From UBA4132 sp037133675 (GTDB taxonomy: Bacteria; Pseudomonadota; Gammaproteobacteria; Methylococcales; Methylomonadaceae): 64,000 nucleotides of DNA. The translations under genes and the position numbers were made by a program. This document shows, piece after piece, positions 53,874 through 62,143 of the stretch. The stretch spans positions 1 to 64,000 of the forward strand of contig JBAXNR010000003.1 of the NCBI GenBank assembly GCA_037133675.1. Direction: 5' to 3'. How positions within the stretch are numbered: position 1 is the first letter of the stretch; the number at the start of each line of letters is the position of its first letter. The notes below the pieces were generated by a model. That model made no database searches and was not told the DNA's origin. It was given only the letters and a program-made list of their open reading frames with translations.

Positions 53874-55165
53874 ACAGCTTGCTCACCTTCTACCGCTTGC
53901 CGCTCCATTTTTAGAAAGGCTTGAAAAGCTGGGTCATCACTAAACGGAAATAACAACTCATCTAAACGCTGTTTTAGCCGTTGTTTTTCTGCCTCACTGG
54001 CAGGTGGAATTTGTTTTAATACGCGGTAATACTCTTCAGCGGCTTGTTCCATCACCATAAAACGGCGACTTTGTTGGGGAATTTCTACGCCTTGTTGGTC
54101 TTCGGCTATATCATCAATGCTTTTACTGATGATTTCTAACGGCTGATTTTTGCCTAAATCCCATAATAAACAATCTTGCCGATGATAGAGCGATTGAATA
54201 ATAAATGGTGAATGGGTACTAGCAACGAATTGAACTTTAGGAAAGGTATTTAATAAGCGTTCAATCACAATGCCTTGCCACTTAGGATGTAGATGTAAGT
54301 CGATTTCATCAATTAATACCATGCCTTCGGTTTGTTTAATGACATCGGTTTCTAATTGTGGATTTAAGGTTGCCATGCGATAGGCAATATCGGCGACCAT
54401 GCCTATCATATTACGGTAGCCGTCGCTTAATAAATGAAACGGTTTATTTTCCTGAATGATAGTTTCAATAACCAATTCATCTTGCTTCATATCCCAGAAA
54501 ACTTTTTTAGCATCTGGAATCATATTGATAATGACTTCTCGCACAGCTTCTAAAATGTGGATGCGTTCTCGTGTTTGTAAAGCAATCAGCTCTTGCGTTT
54601 TAAACCAGCGAAAAAGAGTTTTTTGATCGGAAGCAATATTTAAGCAATCTTGATAACCAGCAAGACGTGAAGTAGGGCTTTGAATTTTCTTTTCAGTTTC
54701 ACTTAACTGTCTCCATAATCTACCTGTTCCATAATAAGCAATCACAGGAAATAAAGTGTTTGGGCTGGTTATCTCATGGATTAATTTTTTTACTACGTTA
54801 GTAATCTCTTTCGCAAATTGACGACTTGTTCTTTTATTGTCTTTATGCCTCGCCCATTTAATATTTTCATTATTAATAACTCCAATAGCATCAACCATCG
54901 TTAGCCCTTCTTTTTCCTTAGTTGGTGTTTGTCCCATTATTTGGAAACTATTTTTCATATCATCGGAAGAGATATAGCGTTTATCCGCTGATTTAATATC
55001 AGGAATATCTAACAAGAAAGCACCCATAGCAACAGCAAGTGCATCCAAAATAGCCGTCTTGCCACTGCCATTATCTCCAATCAACAAAGTAAAACGCTCA
55101 GCCAGTTCTAATTCATAGTTTTCAAAACAACGAAAATTATGCAGTTCTAATTTTTTTATTCTCAT
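53861..55165 (-). CDS. AAA/ABC-type ATPase, PtuA-like component of a Septu-type defence pair
   Basis: This ATPase of the SMC/OLD-like class has Walker A GDNGSGKT (30-37) after LHNFRCFENYELELAERF, a signature-like LLSDGYRNMIGM (245-256) and Walker B MVLIDEIDLHLHP (282-294). The H-loop is VASTHSPFII. Its 434 residues and lack of a TOPRIM nuclease distinguish it from OLD proteins. Together with the overlapping HNH gene it forms the two-gene Septu layout, in which the ATPase restrains or triggers the nuclease on phage infection. No third gene is attached. Confidence 0.85.
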   Translation of the reverse strand: MRIKKLELHNFRCFENYELELAERFTLLIGDNGSGKTAILDALAVAMGAFLLDIPDIKSADKRYISSDDMKNSFQIMGQTPTKEKEGLTMVDAIGVINNENIKWARHKDNKRTSRQFAKEITNVVKKLIHEITSPNTLFPVIAYYGTGRLWRQLSETEKKIQSPTSRLAGYQDCLNIASDQKTLFRWFKTQELIALQTRERIHILEAVREVIINMIPDAKKVFWDMKQDELVIETIIQENKPFHLLSDGYRNMIGMVADIAYRMATLNPQLETDVIKQTEGMVLIDEIDLHLHPKWQGIVIERLLNTFPKVQFVASTHSPFIIQSLYHRQDCLLWDLGKNQPLEIISKSIDDIAEDQQGVEIPQQSRRFMVMEQAAEEYYRVLKQIPPASEAEKQRLKQRLDELLFPFSDDPAFQAFLKMERQAVEGEQAVCDQ

Positions 55166-55271
55166 AGCATCCGCTTCTGTCCATGACTAAAAAATAACCC
55201 ATTAAAGAGTCGTTCACAATAATAAATAACACCTCTGCCACAATCACTATTCAATACAGCGGTGTAGTTTA

Positions 55272-55520
55272 TTAGATGGCAGTTAATTTCAAATATTTTG
55301 CATACAAGGATTCATTGTCTTCCACATACAGTGGGTCTTTGGTGATGCAATCGACGGGGCAGACTTCCACGCATTGTGGTGTGCCGTGATGCCCGACACA
55401 TTCGGTGCATAAGTTGGGATCGATAATGTAAATATCTTCGCCTTGGCTAATCGCACCGTTGGGGCATTCTGGCTCACAAACATCACAGTTGATGCACTCT
55501 TCATGAATAATTAATGACAT
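55272..55520 (-). CDS. yfhL: YfhL-type 2[4Fe-4S] ferredoxin
   Basis: This 82-residue ferredoxin has two cluster motifs: Cys9, Cys12, Cys15 and Cys19 (CINCDVCEPEC), and Cys38, Cys41, Cys50 and Cys54. The second motif has the long insertion (CTECVGHHGTPQC) typical of YfhL/Allochromatium-type ferredoxins with low-potential clusters. AGGAAA precedes the ATG. It is often next to coaD in relatives, but here it precedes hyi, with 33 bases between them. Confidence 0.93.
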   Translation of the reverse strand: MSLIIHEECINCDVCEPECPNGAISQGEDIYIIDPNLCTECVGHHGTPQCVEVCPVDCITKDPLYVEDNESLYAKYLKLTAI

Positions 55521-55553
55521 GGTTTTCCTAATATAGTTGGTAATGGATAGGCT

Positions 55554-56333
55554 TTATTGCATCAAATGCAACCAGCCTAAACTCTCAGTGGTTGTGCCAG
55601 TAGGTTTATATTCCGCCCCCAGCCAGCCCGAATAATTTGATTGCTCAATCACGTTAAACAACTGTTGAAAATTCAGTTGTCCAGTGCTGGGTTGCCCACG
55701 ATTTGGGCTATCAGCAAATTGAATATGCCCTATTTTAGCCGCGTGTTGCTCAATAAACTGCGCAGGGTTTTCGCCCATTCGACTAGCATGATAAATATCG
55801 TACTGCATGAACAGATTGGGATGTTTTAGTTCAGCCAATACTGCCAACATTTGTTCTCCACTGTGAATAATAAACGCGGGCATATCGTAAGTATTAATCG
55901 CTTCAAACACGGTTTTAATGCCTAGCGGTGCGAAAGTATCAGCGGCAAGTCGCAGATTATCTTTAAAGGTTTGCATATAGTCAGCTAGACGGTTGTTATC
56001 AAAACACCGTCCTGCTAACACATTAATGGCTTCGGGTTTTAATAACATTGCATAATCTACCGCTTGCTGTAAGGCGTGGCGAAACTGTTCACGTTTTTCA
56101 GGCACACACGCCAAACCTTCGCCGCCCTGCATTAAATCATCGGCGGCGACGTTGAATAATACCAGCTTTAAGCCATTGTTCTGCAACATAAGTTGTAAGG
56201 TTTCAATACTTAGTTGGTAGGGGAATTGTATTTCTACCGCTTCAAAACCGTGTTGTTTAGCCGCTTCAAAACGGTCGATAAGCTCTACTTCGGTGAATAA
56301 TAAACTTAAGTTAGCGGTAAATTTCAGCTTCAT
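55554..56333 (-). CDS. hyi: Hydroxypyruvate isomerase
   Basis: Hyi interconverts hydroxypyruvate and tartronate semialdehyde. This TIM-barrel protein has FTANLSLLFTEVELIDRF, VEIQFPYQ, FNVAADDLMQGGEGLACVP, INTYDMPAF and MQYDIYHASRMGENP, which carry the metal-binding acidic residues of the family. Its 259 residues are normal. It overlaps glxR by four bases, so the two glyoxylate-pathway enzymes are made together. Confidence 0.93.
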   Translation of the reverse strand: MKLKFTANLSLLFTEVELIDRFEAAKQHGFEAVEIQFPYQLSIETLQLMLQNNGLKLVLFNVAADDLMQGGEGLACVPEKREQFRHALQQAVDYAMLLKPEAINVLAGRCFDNNRLADYMQTFKDNLRLAADTFAPLGIKTVFEAINTYDMPAFIIHSGEQMLAVLAELKHPNLFMQYDIYHASRMGENPAQFIEQHAAKIGHIQFADSPNRGQPSTGQLNFQQLFNVIEQSNYSGWLGAEYKPTGTTTESLGWLHLMQ

Positions 56334-57208
56334 TTTTTGGTGTATAACTTAATCAGCGTCGCGGGGTCGTGTTCTAAATAACCATGACTACCGTGTAACT
56401 GCATTAATTGCGCGGCTAAGCCTGACATCGGAATGGATGTACCGAGTGTAGCGGCTAAATCGTTTGCCATCGTTAAATCTTTTAACAGTGTTTTAACCCT
56501 CCATTTGACAGGTTCAAAGGTTTCGGTTGCCATTTCAGGGGCGACGATTTGTAGTGGTTTAGAATCGGCAAAACCACCCGCGAGTGCGGCAGGGATTTGT
56601 TCGGCATTCACGCCCGCACGTTGCGCTAAGGCTATCATTTCCGCAATCACCAACACATTACAGCTAACTATCATTTGATTACAGATTTTAGTCACTTGCC
56701 CACAACCGACCGCACCGACATGAGTGAGTTGTTGATACAACGGAGCTAACACTTCACGCGCTATGACAATATGTTCATTATTACCTCCAGCCATAATCGC
56801 TAATGTGCCTTGTTCTGCACCTGATACACCACCCGATACAGGTGCATCTACCCAACCCATGCCGTGTTGTTCATACAATAATCCCGCTAATTGGCGGGTG
56901 GTTTCAGGGTGAATACTGGATAAATCAATCACCAATTTATGCGCTGAACCGTGTAGTGCAATTTGCTCACGCACCACGGTTTCCACAGCGTGGGTATCAG
57001 CAAGACATAATAAAATGACATCGGAGACCCGCACCAAATCAGCAATAGACGCTTTGGCAATCGCGCCCGCTTTAACCACAGTGTGCAGTTTTTCAGAATT
57101 ACGATTCCAAACATTGACGGTAAAACCTGCGTTTAATAAGCGCAAAGTCATGGGTTGCCCCATTAAGCCGATACCGATAAAACCTAGAGCGTGTATTTGA
57201 TTTGACAT
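56330..57208 (-). CDS. glxR: Tartronate semialdehyde reductase
   Basis: This beta-hydroxyacid dehydrogenase has an N-terminal NAD(P)-binding GFIGIGLMGQPM, the substrate motif DAPVSGGVSGAEQGTLAIM, and GCGQVTKICNQM with the catalytic Lys. Its 292 residues match GlxR/GarR, which reduce tartronate semialdehyde to glycerate. Other beta-hydroxyacid substrates are possible, but pairing with hyi supports the assignment. With sga and hprA nearby, the region handles glyoxylate and hydroxypyruvate. Confidence 0.9.
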   Translation of the reverse strand: MSNQIHALGFIGIGLMGQPMTLRLLNAGFTVNVWNRNSEKLHTVVKAGAIAKASIADLVRVSDVILLCLADTHAVETVVREQIALHGSAHKLVIDLSSIHPETTRQLAGLLYEQHGMGWVDAPVSGGVSGAEQGTLAIMAGGNNEHIVIAREVLAPLYQQLTHVGAVGCGQVTKICNQMIVSCNVLVIAEMIALAQRAGVNAEQIPAALAGGFADSKPLQIVAPEMATETFEPVKWRVKTLLKDLTMANDLAATLGTSIPMSGLAAQLMQLHGSHGYLEHDPATLIKLYTKK

Positions 57209-57264
57209 AATAATAATCCGTAGGGCAATTTCTCGTTATCACGAGGAATTTATTAGTTGCTTAT

Positions 57265-57491
57265 TTACGCTTCATTTTTAAAAAATTGCGTTTGGTTTCT
57301 GCCTTGTTGTTTTGCCTAATACATAGCTTGGTCGGCGTGACGAATTAAAGCGTCACCATCTGACGGGTCAAGCGGATAAATGGTAATGCCAATACTTGGA
57401 CTGACTTTGAGTACCTTACACTCTCATCAGCAGAAGTAACAGGGCTTTGCGCTAAAAAAATGAGAAGAATTAGGCGGTAAATGGGCTTCAT
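57265..57491 (-). pseudogene. Diguanylate cyclase relic (GGDEF C-terminus joined to a signal-peptide N-terminus)
   Basis: On the minus strand one frame reads VSPSIGITIYPLDPSDGDAL, continuing IRHADQAMY, an in-frame stop, then AKQQGRNQTQFFKNEA. This is the end of a GGDEF domain with the usual Gln codon changed to TAG. Just upstream another frame starts MKPIYRLILLIFLAQSPVTS, a signal peptide. The pieces look like the two ends of a former cyclase whose middle was deleted. Nothing functional remains. Confidence 0.75.
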
Positions 57492-57663
57492 TAATGAAAA
57501 TAACTTATCTAATGTTTCATTATAACGTATCGCCTTTTTGTGAGGCTTATTTCTATAGTCAATTCAGAGTATGCTCCTCACGCCAAAAACTAACTTGCTG
57601 ATTATTAACCGCTATGTCATCATTGTGAAATTTTTCACTCCCATTACTTAAGAGATAACTATT

Positions 57664-58830
57664 ATGGCTGGTCGTAACCATCTTTATATTCCAGGTCCTA
57701 CTAACGTACCGAACGAAATTTTAAATGCGATGCACATTCCTATGGAAGATCATCGCTCCCCCATATTTCCAAAATTGTTAACGCCGCTGTTAGAAGATTT
57801 GAAAAAAATCTTCAGAACTGAAACAGGACAAGCGTTTATTTTTCCCGCCACTGGCACAGCAGGTTGGGAAGTTGCCTTAACTAACGTATTGAATCAAGGT
57901 GATAAAGTATTAATTTATCGTTTTGGACAATTCAGTCATTTATGGGCAGAAATGGGCAAACGTCTGGGTTTTGATGTGGAAACTCATCAAGAAACATGGG
58001 GTAAAGGCATACCCTTAGATAAATTGGAAGCGCGTTTAAAAGAAGATACTAATCACGAAATTAAAGCCGTATTAGCCACACACAACGAAACCGCAACAGG
58101 TGTTACCTCTGATATTGCTGGGGTGCGTAAAGCCTTAGACGCGGCAAATCACCCTGCATTTTTGTTTGTTGATGGCGTAAGTTCAATAGCCAGCATCGAT
58201 TTTCGTATGGACGAATGGGGTATTGATGCGGCTATCAGTGGCTCACAAAAAGGTTTTATGATGCCCGCAGGTGGCGCGTTTTTAGCCTTTAGTGCCAAAG
58301 CCTTAAAAGCGGTAGAAACCTCAACCTATCCACGTTGCTTTTTGGATTTAAAAGATCAAATCACCAACAATGCGGCTGGTTATACGCCTTATACGCCTTC
58401 ATTACCGATTTTGTACGGTTTGCGTAAAGCGTTGGATATGTTATTAGAAGAAGGTATGGAAAACGTCTATGCCCGTCATCATCGTTTAGCCGAAGGCACA
58501 CGCCGTGCGGTTGCCGCATGGGGTTTAAAAACCTGCGCTCAGGAAGGCTTTGCGTCTGATACCGTGACAGCCGTTATCGTCCCCGAAGACAAAGATGCCC
58601 GTCATGTTATCAGCACCGCGTTTAGCAAATACAATATTTCCTTAGGCGGCGGTTTATCTGAGTTAATGGGCAAAGCGTTTCGTATTGGACACGTTGGCGA
58701 TATGAACGATGTCTCCATGTTAGGCGCGATTGCAGGCACAGAAATGGCGTTACTGGATTGCGGCTTTGATATTAAAGCTGGTAGCGGCGTTGCGGCGGCG
58801 ATTGAATATTATCGTTCAACTGCGAAGTAA
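57664..58830 (+). CDS. sga: Serine-glyoxylate aminotransferase
   Basis: Sga converts serine and glyoxylate to hydroxypyruvate and glycine, a key serine-cycle step in methylotrophs. This class V PLP enzyme begins NHLYIPGPTNVPNEIL. It has IFPATGTAGWEVALTNVL, VDGVSSIASIDFRMDEWGID and the PLP-lysine region AAISGSQKGFMMPAG. Its 388 residues are normal. AAGAGA lies before the ATG. The region upstream (57492-57663) must hold its promoter. hprA, which reduces its product, is 1.7 kb downstream on the same strand. Confidence 0.95.
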   Translation: MAGRNHLYIPGPTNVPNEILNAMHIPMEDHRSPIFPKLLTPLLEDLKKIFRTETGQAFIFPATGTAGWEVALTNVLNQGDKVLIYRFGQFSHLWAEMGKRLGFDVETHQETWGKGIPLDKLEARLKEDTNHEIKAVLATHNETATGVTSDIAGVRKALDAANHPAFLFVDGVSSIASIDFRMDEWGIDAAISGSQKGFMMPAGGAFLAFSAKALKAVETSTYPRCFLDLKDQITNNAAGYTPYTPSLPILYGLRKALDMLLEEGMENVYARHHRLAEGTRRAVAAWGLKTCAQEGFASDTVTAVIVPEDKDARHVISTAFSKYNISLGGGLSELMGKAFRIGHVGDMNDVSMLGAIAGTEMALLDCGFDIKAGSGVAAAIEYYRSTAK

Positions 58831-58833
58831 TGA

Positions 58834-58920
58834 TTGTAGGTTGGGATGAGGTACGAATCCCAACAAACATACAAATGATAAAAAATGTTGGGGTTCGTTT
58901 AAGGCTTACCCCAACGTACG
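58834..58920. repeat. Imperfect palindrome after sga (GGTTGGGATG...TACCCCAAC)
   Basis: GTTGGGATGAGGTACGAATC with CCAACA on one side faces TGTTGGGGTTCG...TTACCCCAAC on the other. It may form a terminator-like hairpin after sga. A short relative is after pheS (38867-38890). Confidence 0.6.
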
Positions 58921-58942
58921 CAGTAATAAAGTTTGGTGTCTT

Positions 58943-59524
58943 ATGTTGAAAATCGCTAACCTTCGCGTAGAAATCTACGATTTATTCCAACAAAATAAGT
59001 TTTTCTTCGATAATGAGGAACGGTATGCTGCCTATTACACGAGTATGTATCTTTTGCAAGATACTACGGAGAGCTTAATGAATCATCGTAATAATGATTT
59101 TTCATCTGAGCCACTTACGGCTTACATCGAATTTTGGGGGGTAATGCAAGCGTTAATCATCCAGCAAGATTCTATAGCTGAGCTATATAAGGCGGTAACA
59201 GCAACTGAAATGAAAAAGAGAAATCCCGCATCATCTTGGCTCTCTTTGAGAGAGCTACGCAATATCTGTGCTGGTCATCCAGCTAAAAAAGATCGCCCCA
59301 ATAAAACTCCAGTATCCAGAACATTCATGAGTCGTCAATTCGGTAAGTATTCGGCAATTACCTATGAGCAGTGGCAAGACGATAATATAAAGAGCCGTCC
59401 GATTATGGAAAAAATAAGTCATCCAAGTGTGAATCTTGGTGAACTTATTGACCGTTATGCAGATGAGGCTGTAATTGAACTCACGGAAGTATTGGAATCG
59501 ATGAAAAACAATGGTCTTAAATGA
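58943..59524 (+). CDS. Hypothetical HEPN-like helical protein
   Basis: This 193-residue, all-helical protein is not recognised at family level. It contains SLRELRNICAGHPAKKD, where Arg106 and His112 give an R-x5-H motif of the HEPN RNase type in a helical context. No partner nucleotidyltransferase (MNT) gene is adjacent. The ATG follows the palindrome after sga. It heads an accessory group (Tai-like, HicBA) placed between two serine-cycle genes. The HEPN reading is an inference from one motif. Confidence 0.55.
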   Translation: MLKIANLRVEIYDLFQQNKFFFDNEERYAAYYTSMYLLQDTTESLMNHRNNDFSSEPLTAYIEFWGVMQALIIQQDSIAELYKAVTATEMKKRNPASSWLSLRELRNICAGHPAKKDRPNKTPVSRTFMSRQFGKYSAITYEQWQDDNIKSRPIMEKISHPSVNLGELIDRYADEAVIELTEVLESMKNNGLK

Positions 59525-59570
59525 CCGTGTAAATTTTTAGTATTGCCCCCCTTGGTACAAAGGAAAACAA

Positions 59571-59909
59571 ATGAAAGTAATGGTTATAAGTATTTTATTG
59601 GCACTATTCCCAGTAAATGTATACGCCATATCAGGCAATGAATTGGTGAAATCTATGCGTGATTATGACAAATATGCAGCTGGTAATGGTGATTTTAAAC
59701 AAAGCAGTATGGGTATGTATGTTGGATATGTGAGTGGAATTTTCGAGGCGATGAGGATAGGGAGAGTCATTTGTCCAAATCAAGCTGTTGTCAACGGTCA
59801 GGCTATTGAGATTGTTTCAGGGTATATTAAGTCAAACCCAGAAAAATGGGATTTAGACGCAATTAATTTAGTATATACACCTTTAATTTTGACATTCCCG
59901 TGCAGGTAA
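59571..59909 (+). CDS. Rap1a/Tai-type exported immunity-like protein
   Basis: This 112-residue protein has a signal peptide (MKVMVISILLALFPVNVYA) and the Rap1a/Tai pattern: SGNELVKSM, MYVGYVSGIFEAM, two cysteines (VICPNQAV and FPCR) and EIVSGYIKSNPEKW. Tai proteins neutralise T6SS amidase effectors (Tae4/Ssp) in the periplasm. No amidase gene is next to it, so it may be an orphan immunity gene against T6SS attack by neighbours, or partner to an effector elsewhere. GGAAAAC precedes the ATG. Confidence 0.72.
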   Translation: MKVMVISILLALFPVNVYAISGNELVKSMRDYDKYAAGNGDFKQSSMGMYVGYVSGIFEAMRIGRVICPNQAVVNGQAIEIVSGYIKSNPEKWDLDAINLVYTPLILTFPCR

Positions 59910-59944
59910 CCCGTAAATGAACGTAATAATAAACGTGATGTTTT

Positions 59945-59972
59945 GCTCCCAAACTGGAGTTCGGGAACGAGA
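59945..59972. repeat. Dispersed palindrome, copy 3
   Basis: GCTCCCAAACTGGAGTTCGG plus GAACGAGA matches the complement of the copy at 1095-1128, with decay in the left arm. Confidence 0.7.
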
Positions 59973-60001
59973 TAGAATCAAATTTTGGCGAGATTAAAAT
60001 C

Positions 60002-60232
60002 ATGCACTACACAATCAAAGCACAAATATATTCAGGCGAAGAATCAGGGTTTGTTGCTGAATGCGTGGATTTACCCGTTGTTACGCAAGGGCAAACTTTA
60101 GATGAAGTAGTGCAAAATTTGCGCGAGGCAATTGAGCTACATTTGGATGGTGAAGACTTAGCCGCATTAGGTTTTAGTGCAAATCCGCCTATTGTGGTGA
60201 ATTACGAAATGGCTGCGGTATGCCAAAATTAA
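60002..60232 (+). CDS. hicB: HicB-family antitoxin
   Basis: This 76-residue protein has the HicB partial RNase-H fold: YTIKAQIYSGEESGFVAECVD, GQTLDEVVQNLREAIELHLD. No C-terminal DNA-binding domain is obvious, so it is the short type. It neutralises HicA. It overlaps hicA by 13 bases with the antitoxin first, the less common order, found in many environmental bacteria. Confidence 0.88.
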   Translation: MHYTIKAQIYSGEESGFVAECVDLPVVTQGQTLDEVVQNLREAIELHLDGEDLAALGFSANPPIVVNYEMAAVCQN

Positions 60233-60462
60233 AGCGTTTAACCGCTAAAGAAATCCTTGCCATTTTCGCAAGTTTTGATTTTGTCCTTGTGTCTCAAAAA
60301 GGTAGTCATATAAAGCTAACGCGACACATTGCAGGTCAGAAACAAATTTTGACCATTCCCAATCATACCGAATTAGATACTGGGACTTGCAAAGCCATTT
60401 TCCGACAAGCCAGTCGTTACATTAATTTGTCTGAGCTTTATCCTCATTTTTATAATGATTGA
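60220..60462 (+). CDS. hicA: HicA-family mRNA interferase toxin
   Basis: This 80-residue protein has a dsRBD-like fold with the catalytic histidine in QKGSHIKL (His30) and the conserved IPNHTELDTGTCKAIFRQA helix. HicA cleaves mRNA independently of ribosomes. The protein is intact. It is translated from inside the hicB end. hprA follows 33 bases later, so the module is inserted just ahead of a metabolic gene. Confidence 0.88.
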   Translation: MPKLKRLTAKEILAIFASFDFVLVSQKGSHIKLTRHIAGQKQILTIPNHTELDTGTCKAIFRQASRYINLSELYPHFYND

Positions 60463-60495
60463 AACATTCCATCCACACATTCAATTTAAAATCTT

Positions 60496-61470
60496 ATGAG
60501 CAAACCCAAAATTATCGTTACCCGTCATTGGCCTGATGAAGTCGAAAACCAATTAAAAGTACTTTACGATGTGCAACTCAATGAAACCGATGTACCAATG
60601 AGTGCTGACGAACTCAAACACGCATTACAAACAGCCGATGCCGTTTTAACCACTGTTACCGATGCAGTCACTGCGGATGTATTAAGCGTTGAAAACAAAC
60701 GCGCCAAAATTATCGGTCAGTTTGGTGTGGGTTATAACAATATCGACATTCAAGCGGCAAAAGCACAGGGCTTGGTTGTCACTAACACGCCACACGTTTT
60801 AACCGATTGTACCGCCGATATTGCCATGTTGTTATTGTTAATGTCTGCACGGCGTGCGTCAGAAGGCGAACGCTTAATTTATAATAAACAATGGACGGGC
60901 TGGACTCCAACGCAACTGGTCGGGCAAAAAGTCACGGGCAAAACCTTGGGCTTGATTGGTTTTGGTCGTATCGCGCAAGCAATGGCAAAAAAAGCTCATC
61001 ATGGTTTTGATATGAATATTTTGTTTTATGTGCCGTCTTCCATGCCAGAACAAGCCATTATTGATGATTTACAAGCCACGCGCTGTGCCAGTGTTGAAGA
61101 GCTATTAGCACAATCCGATTTTGTGTCTTTGCATTGTCCAGGTGGCGCGGCAACCAAGCATTTAATTAATGAAGAACGCTTAAAACTCATGCGTCCAACC
61201 GCGCATTTAATCAACATGGCTCGTGGTGATGTGGTGGATAGCAATGCGTTGATTAACGCTTTAAAAGCAGGTTGGATTGCAGGGGCGGGTTTGGATGTTT
61301 ATGAGGGCGAACCCAATCTTAATCCAGAATTTTTGACCTTGAATAATGTGACATTATTGCCACATTTAGGCAGTGCAAGCCATGAAACGCGAATAGCAAT
61401 GGGCAATCGCGTGTTAGCAAATATAGCTGCATTTTTTGCGGGTAGCGAACCTAACGATAGAGTCGTTTAA
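60496..61470 (+). CDS. hprA: Hydroxypyruvate/glyoxylate reductase
   Basis: This D-2-hydroxyacid dehydrogenase has KIIGQFGVGYNNIDIQAAKA, the NAD-binding GKTLGLIGFGRIAQAMAKKA, the catalytic Arg region INMARGDVVDSNALINAL, Glu in YEGEP and His in LPHLGSAS. Its 324 residues are normal. Next to sga it would reduce hydroxypyruvate to glycerate in the serine cycle. Glyoxylate reduction is also possible for this family. Confidence 0.92.
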   Translation: MSKPKIIVTRHWPDEVENQLKVLYDVQLNETDVPMSADELKHALQTADAVLTTVTDAVTADVLSVENKRAKIIGQFGVGYNNIDIQAAKAQGLVVTNTPHVLTDCTADIAMLLLLMSARRASEGERLIYNKQWTGWTPTQLVGQKVTGKTLGLIGFGRIAQAMAKKAHHGFDMNILFYVPSSMPEQAIIDDLQATRCASVEELLAQSDFVSLHCPGGAATKHLINEERLKLMRPTAHLINMARGDVVDSNALINALKAGWIAGAGLDVYEGEPNLNPEFLTLNNVTLLPHLGSASHETRIAMGNRVLANIAAFFAGSEPNDRVV

Positions 61471-61527
61471 TTTTACCGAGTGGTTGCTTTGCTGATTATG
61501 CAAAGCAACACTCTTAGAAGTTGTATT

Positions 61528-61995
61528 TCATTGTGGCGGTTTTGCCAACGCATCCCGATAACGTTTTTCATCCACACCGCGAATCACATCACCGTTAATA
61601 ATCACTAACGGCATTCCAATAAAATTGGGATCTATTTTCTTTTTACGCGCTGCCGCCTCAGGGTCGAGATCAATATCGTAAGCATTCACTACAACATGAT
61701 TTTCTCGAAAAAATACAATCGCTTTATTGCTATAAGGATCCCAACTGGCATAGTAAATATCCACTTTGGGAGCTGTACTTTTAGGCGGTGCTTTTACCTC
61801 TTCCTTAACAGGTTTCTTAACTGGCTTTCTATCAGAGAAGCCCGATTTTGAAAAACTAACTTTTCCCTCGGAATCCACTGTTTTATGAACTTTTGTCTCT
61901 GGAACAAATTCTGATCCTGCGGCTACGGTAGTAGCCTGAGTCAAAAGTGGAAAAATTGCCATTAACAAGAAAATAAATAGTTGATTAATACGCAT
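61528..61995 (-). CDS. Exported DUF4124/glutaredoxin-like protein without active-site cysteines
   Basis: A signal peptide (MRINQLFIFLLMAIFPLL) is followed by a DUF4124-like segment (VHKTVDSEGKVSFSKSGFSD), a Lys/Pro-rich linker and a thioredoxin-fold glutaredoxin domain. Where glutaredoxins have CPYC, this protein reads ASWDPYSNKA, so both redox cysteines are lost. The cis-Pro region (FIGMPLVIINGDVIRGV) is kept. It cannot act as a normal thiol oxidoreductase; a binding or structural role is likely. The ATG at 61995 is chosen because the signal peptide starts there. Confidence 0.8.
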   Translation of the reverse strand: MRINQLFIFLLMAIFPLLTQATTVAAGSEFVPETKVHKTVDSEGKVSFSKSGFSDRKPVKKPVKEEVKAPPKSTAPKVDIYYASWDPYSNKAIVFFRENHVVVNAYDIDLDPEAAARKKKIDPNFIGMPLVIINGDVIRGVDEKRYRDALAKPPQ

Positions 61996-62143
61996 GATGC
62001 CTATCCACAGAATGAAATATAACAAATTTGTAAGTGTAACATATTTTACCCATCAATTTGATTTCACATCACCCTGTTATGGCTAGAAAAGCAAGCAATA
62101 CAACGGTTAAAGACTTGGATTAAATCTGTTGATTTTACTTTGG

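Noticed and set aside
53100..55271. Retron carrying the ATPase/HNH pair
   Set aside because: No reverse transcriptase frame and no msr/msd-like repeat structure were seen next to the pair.
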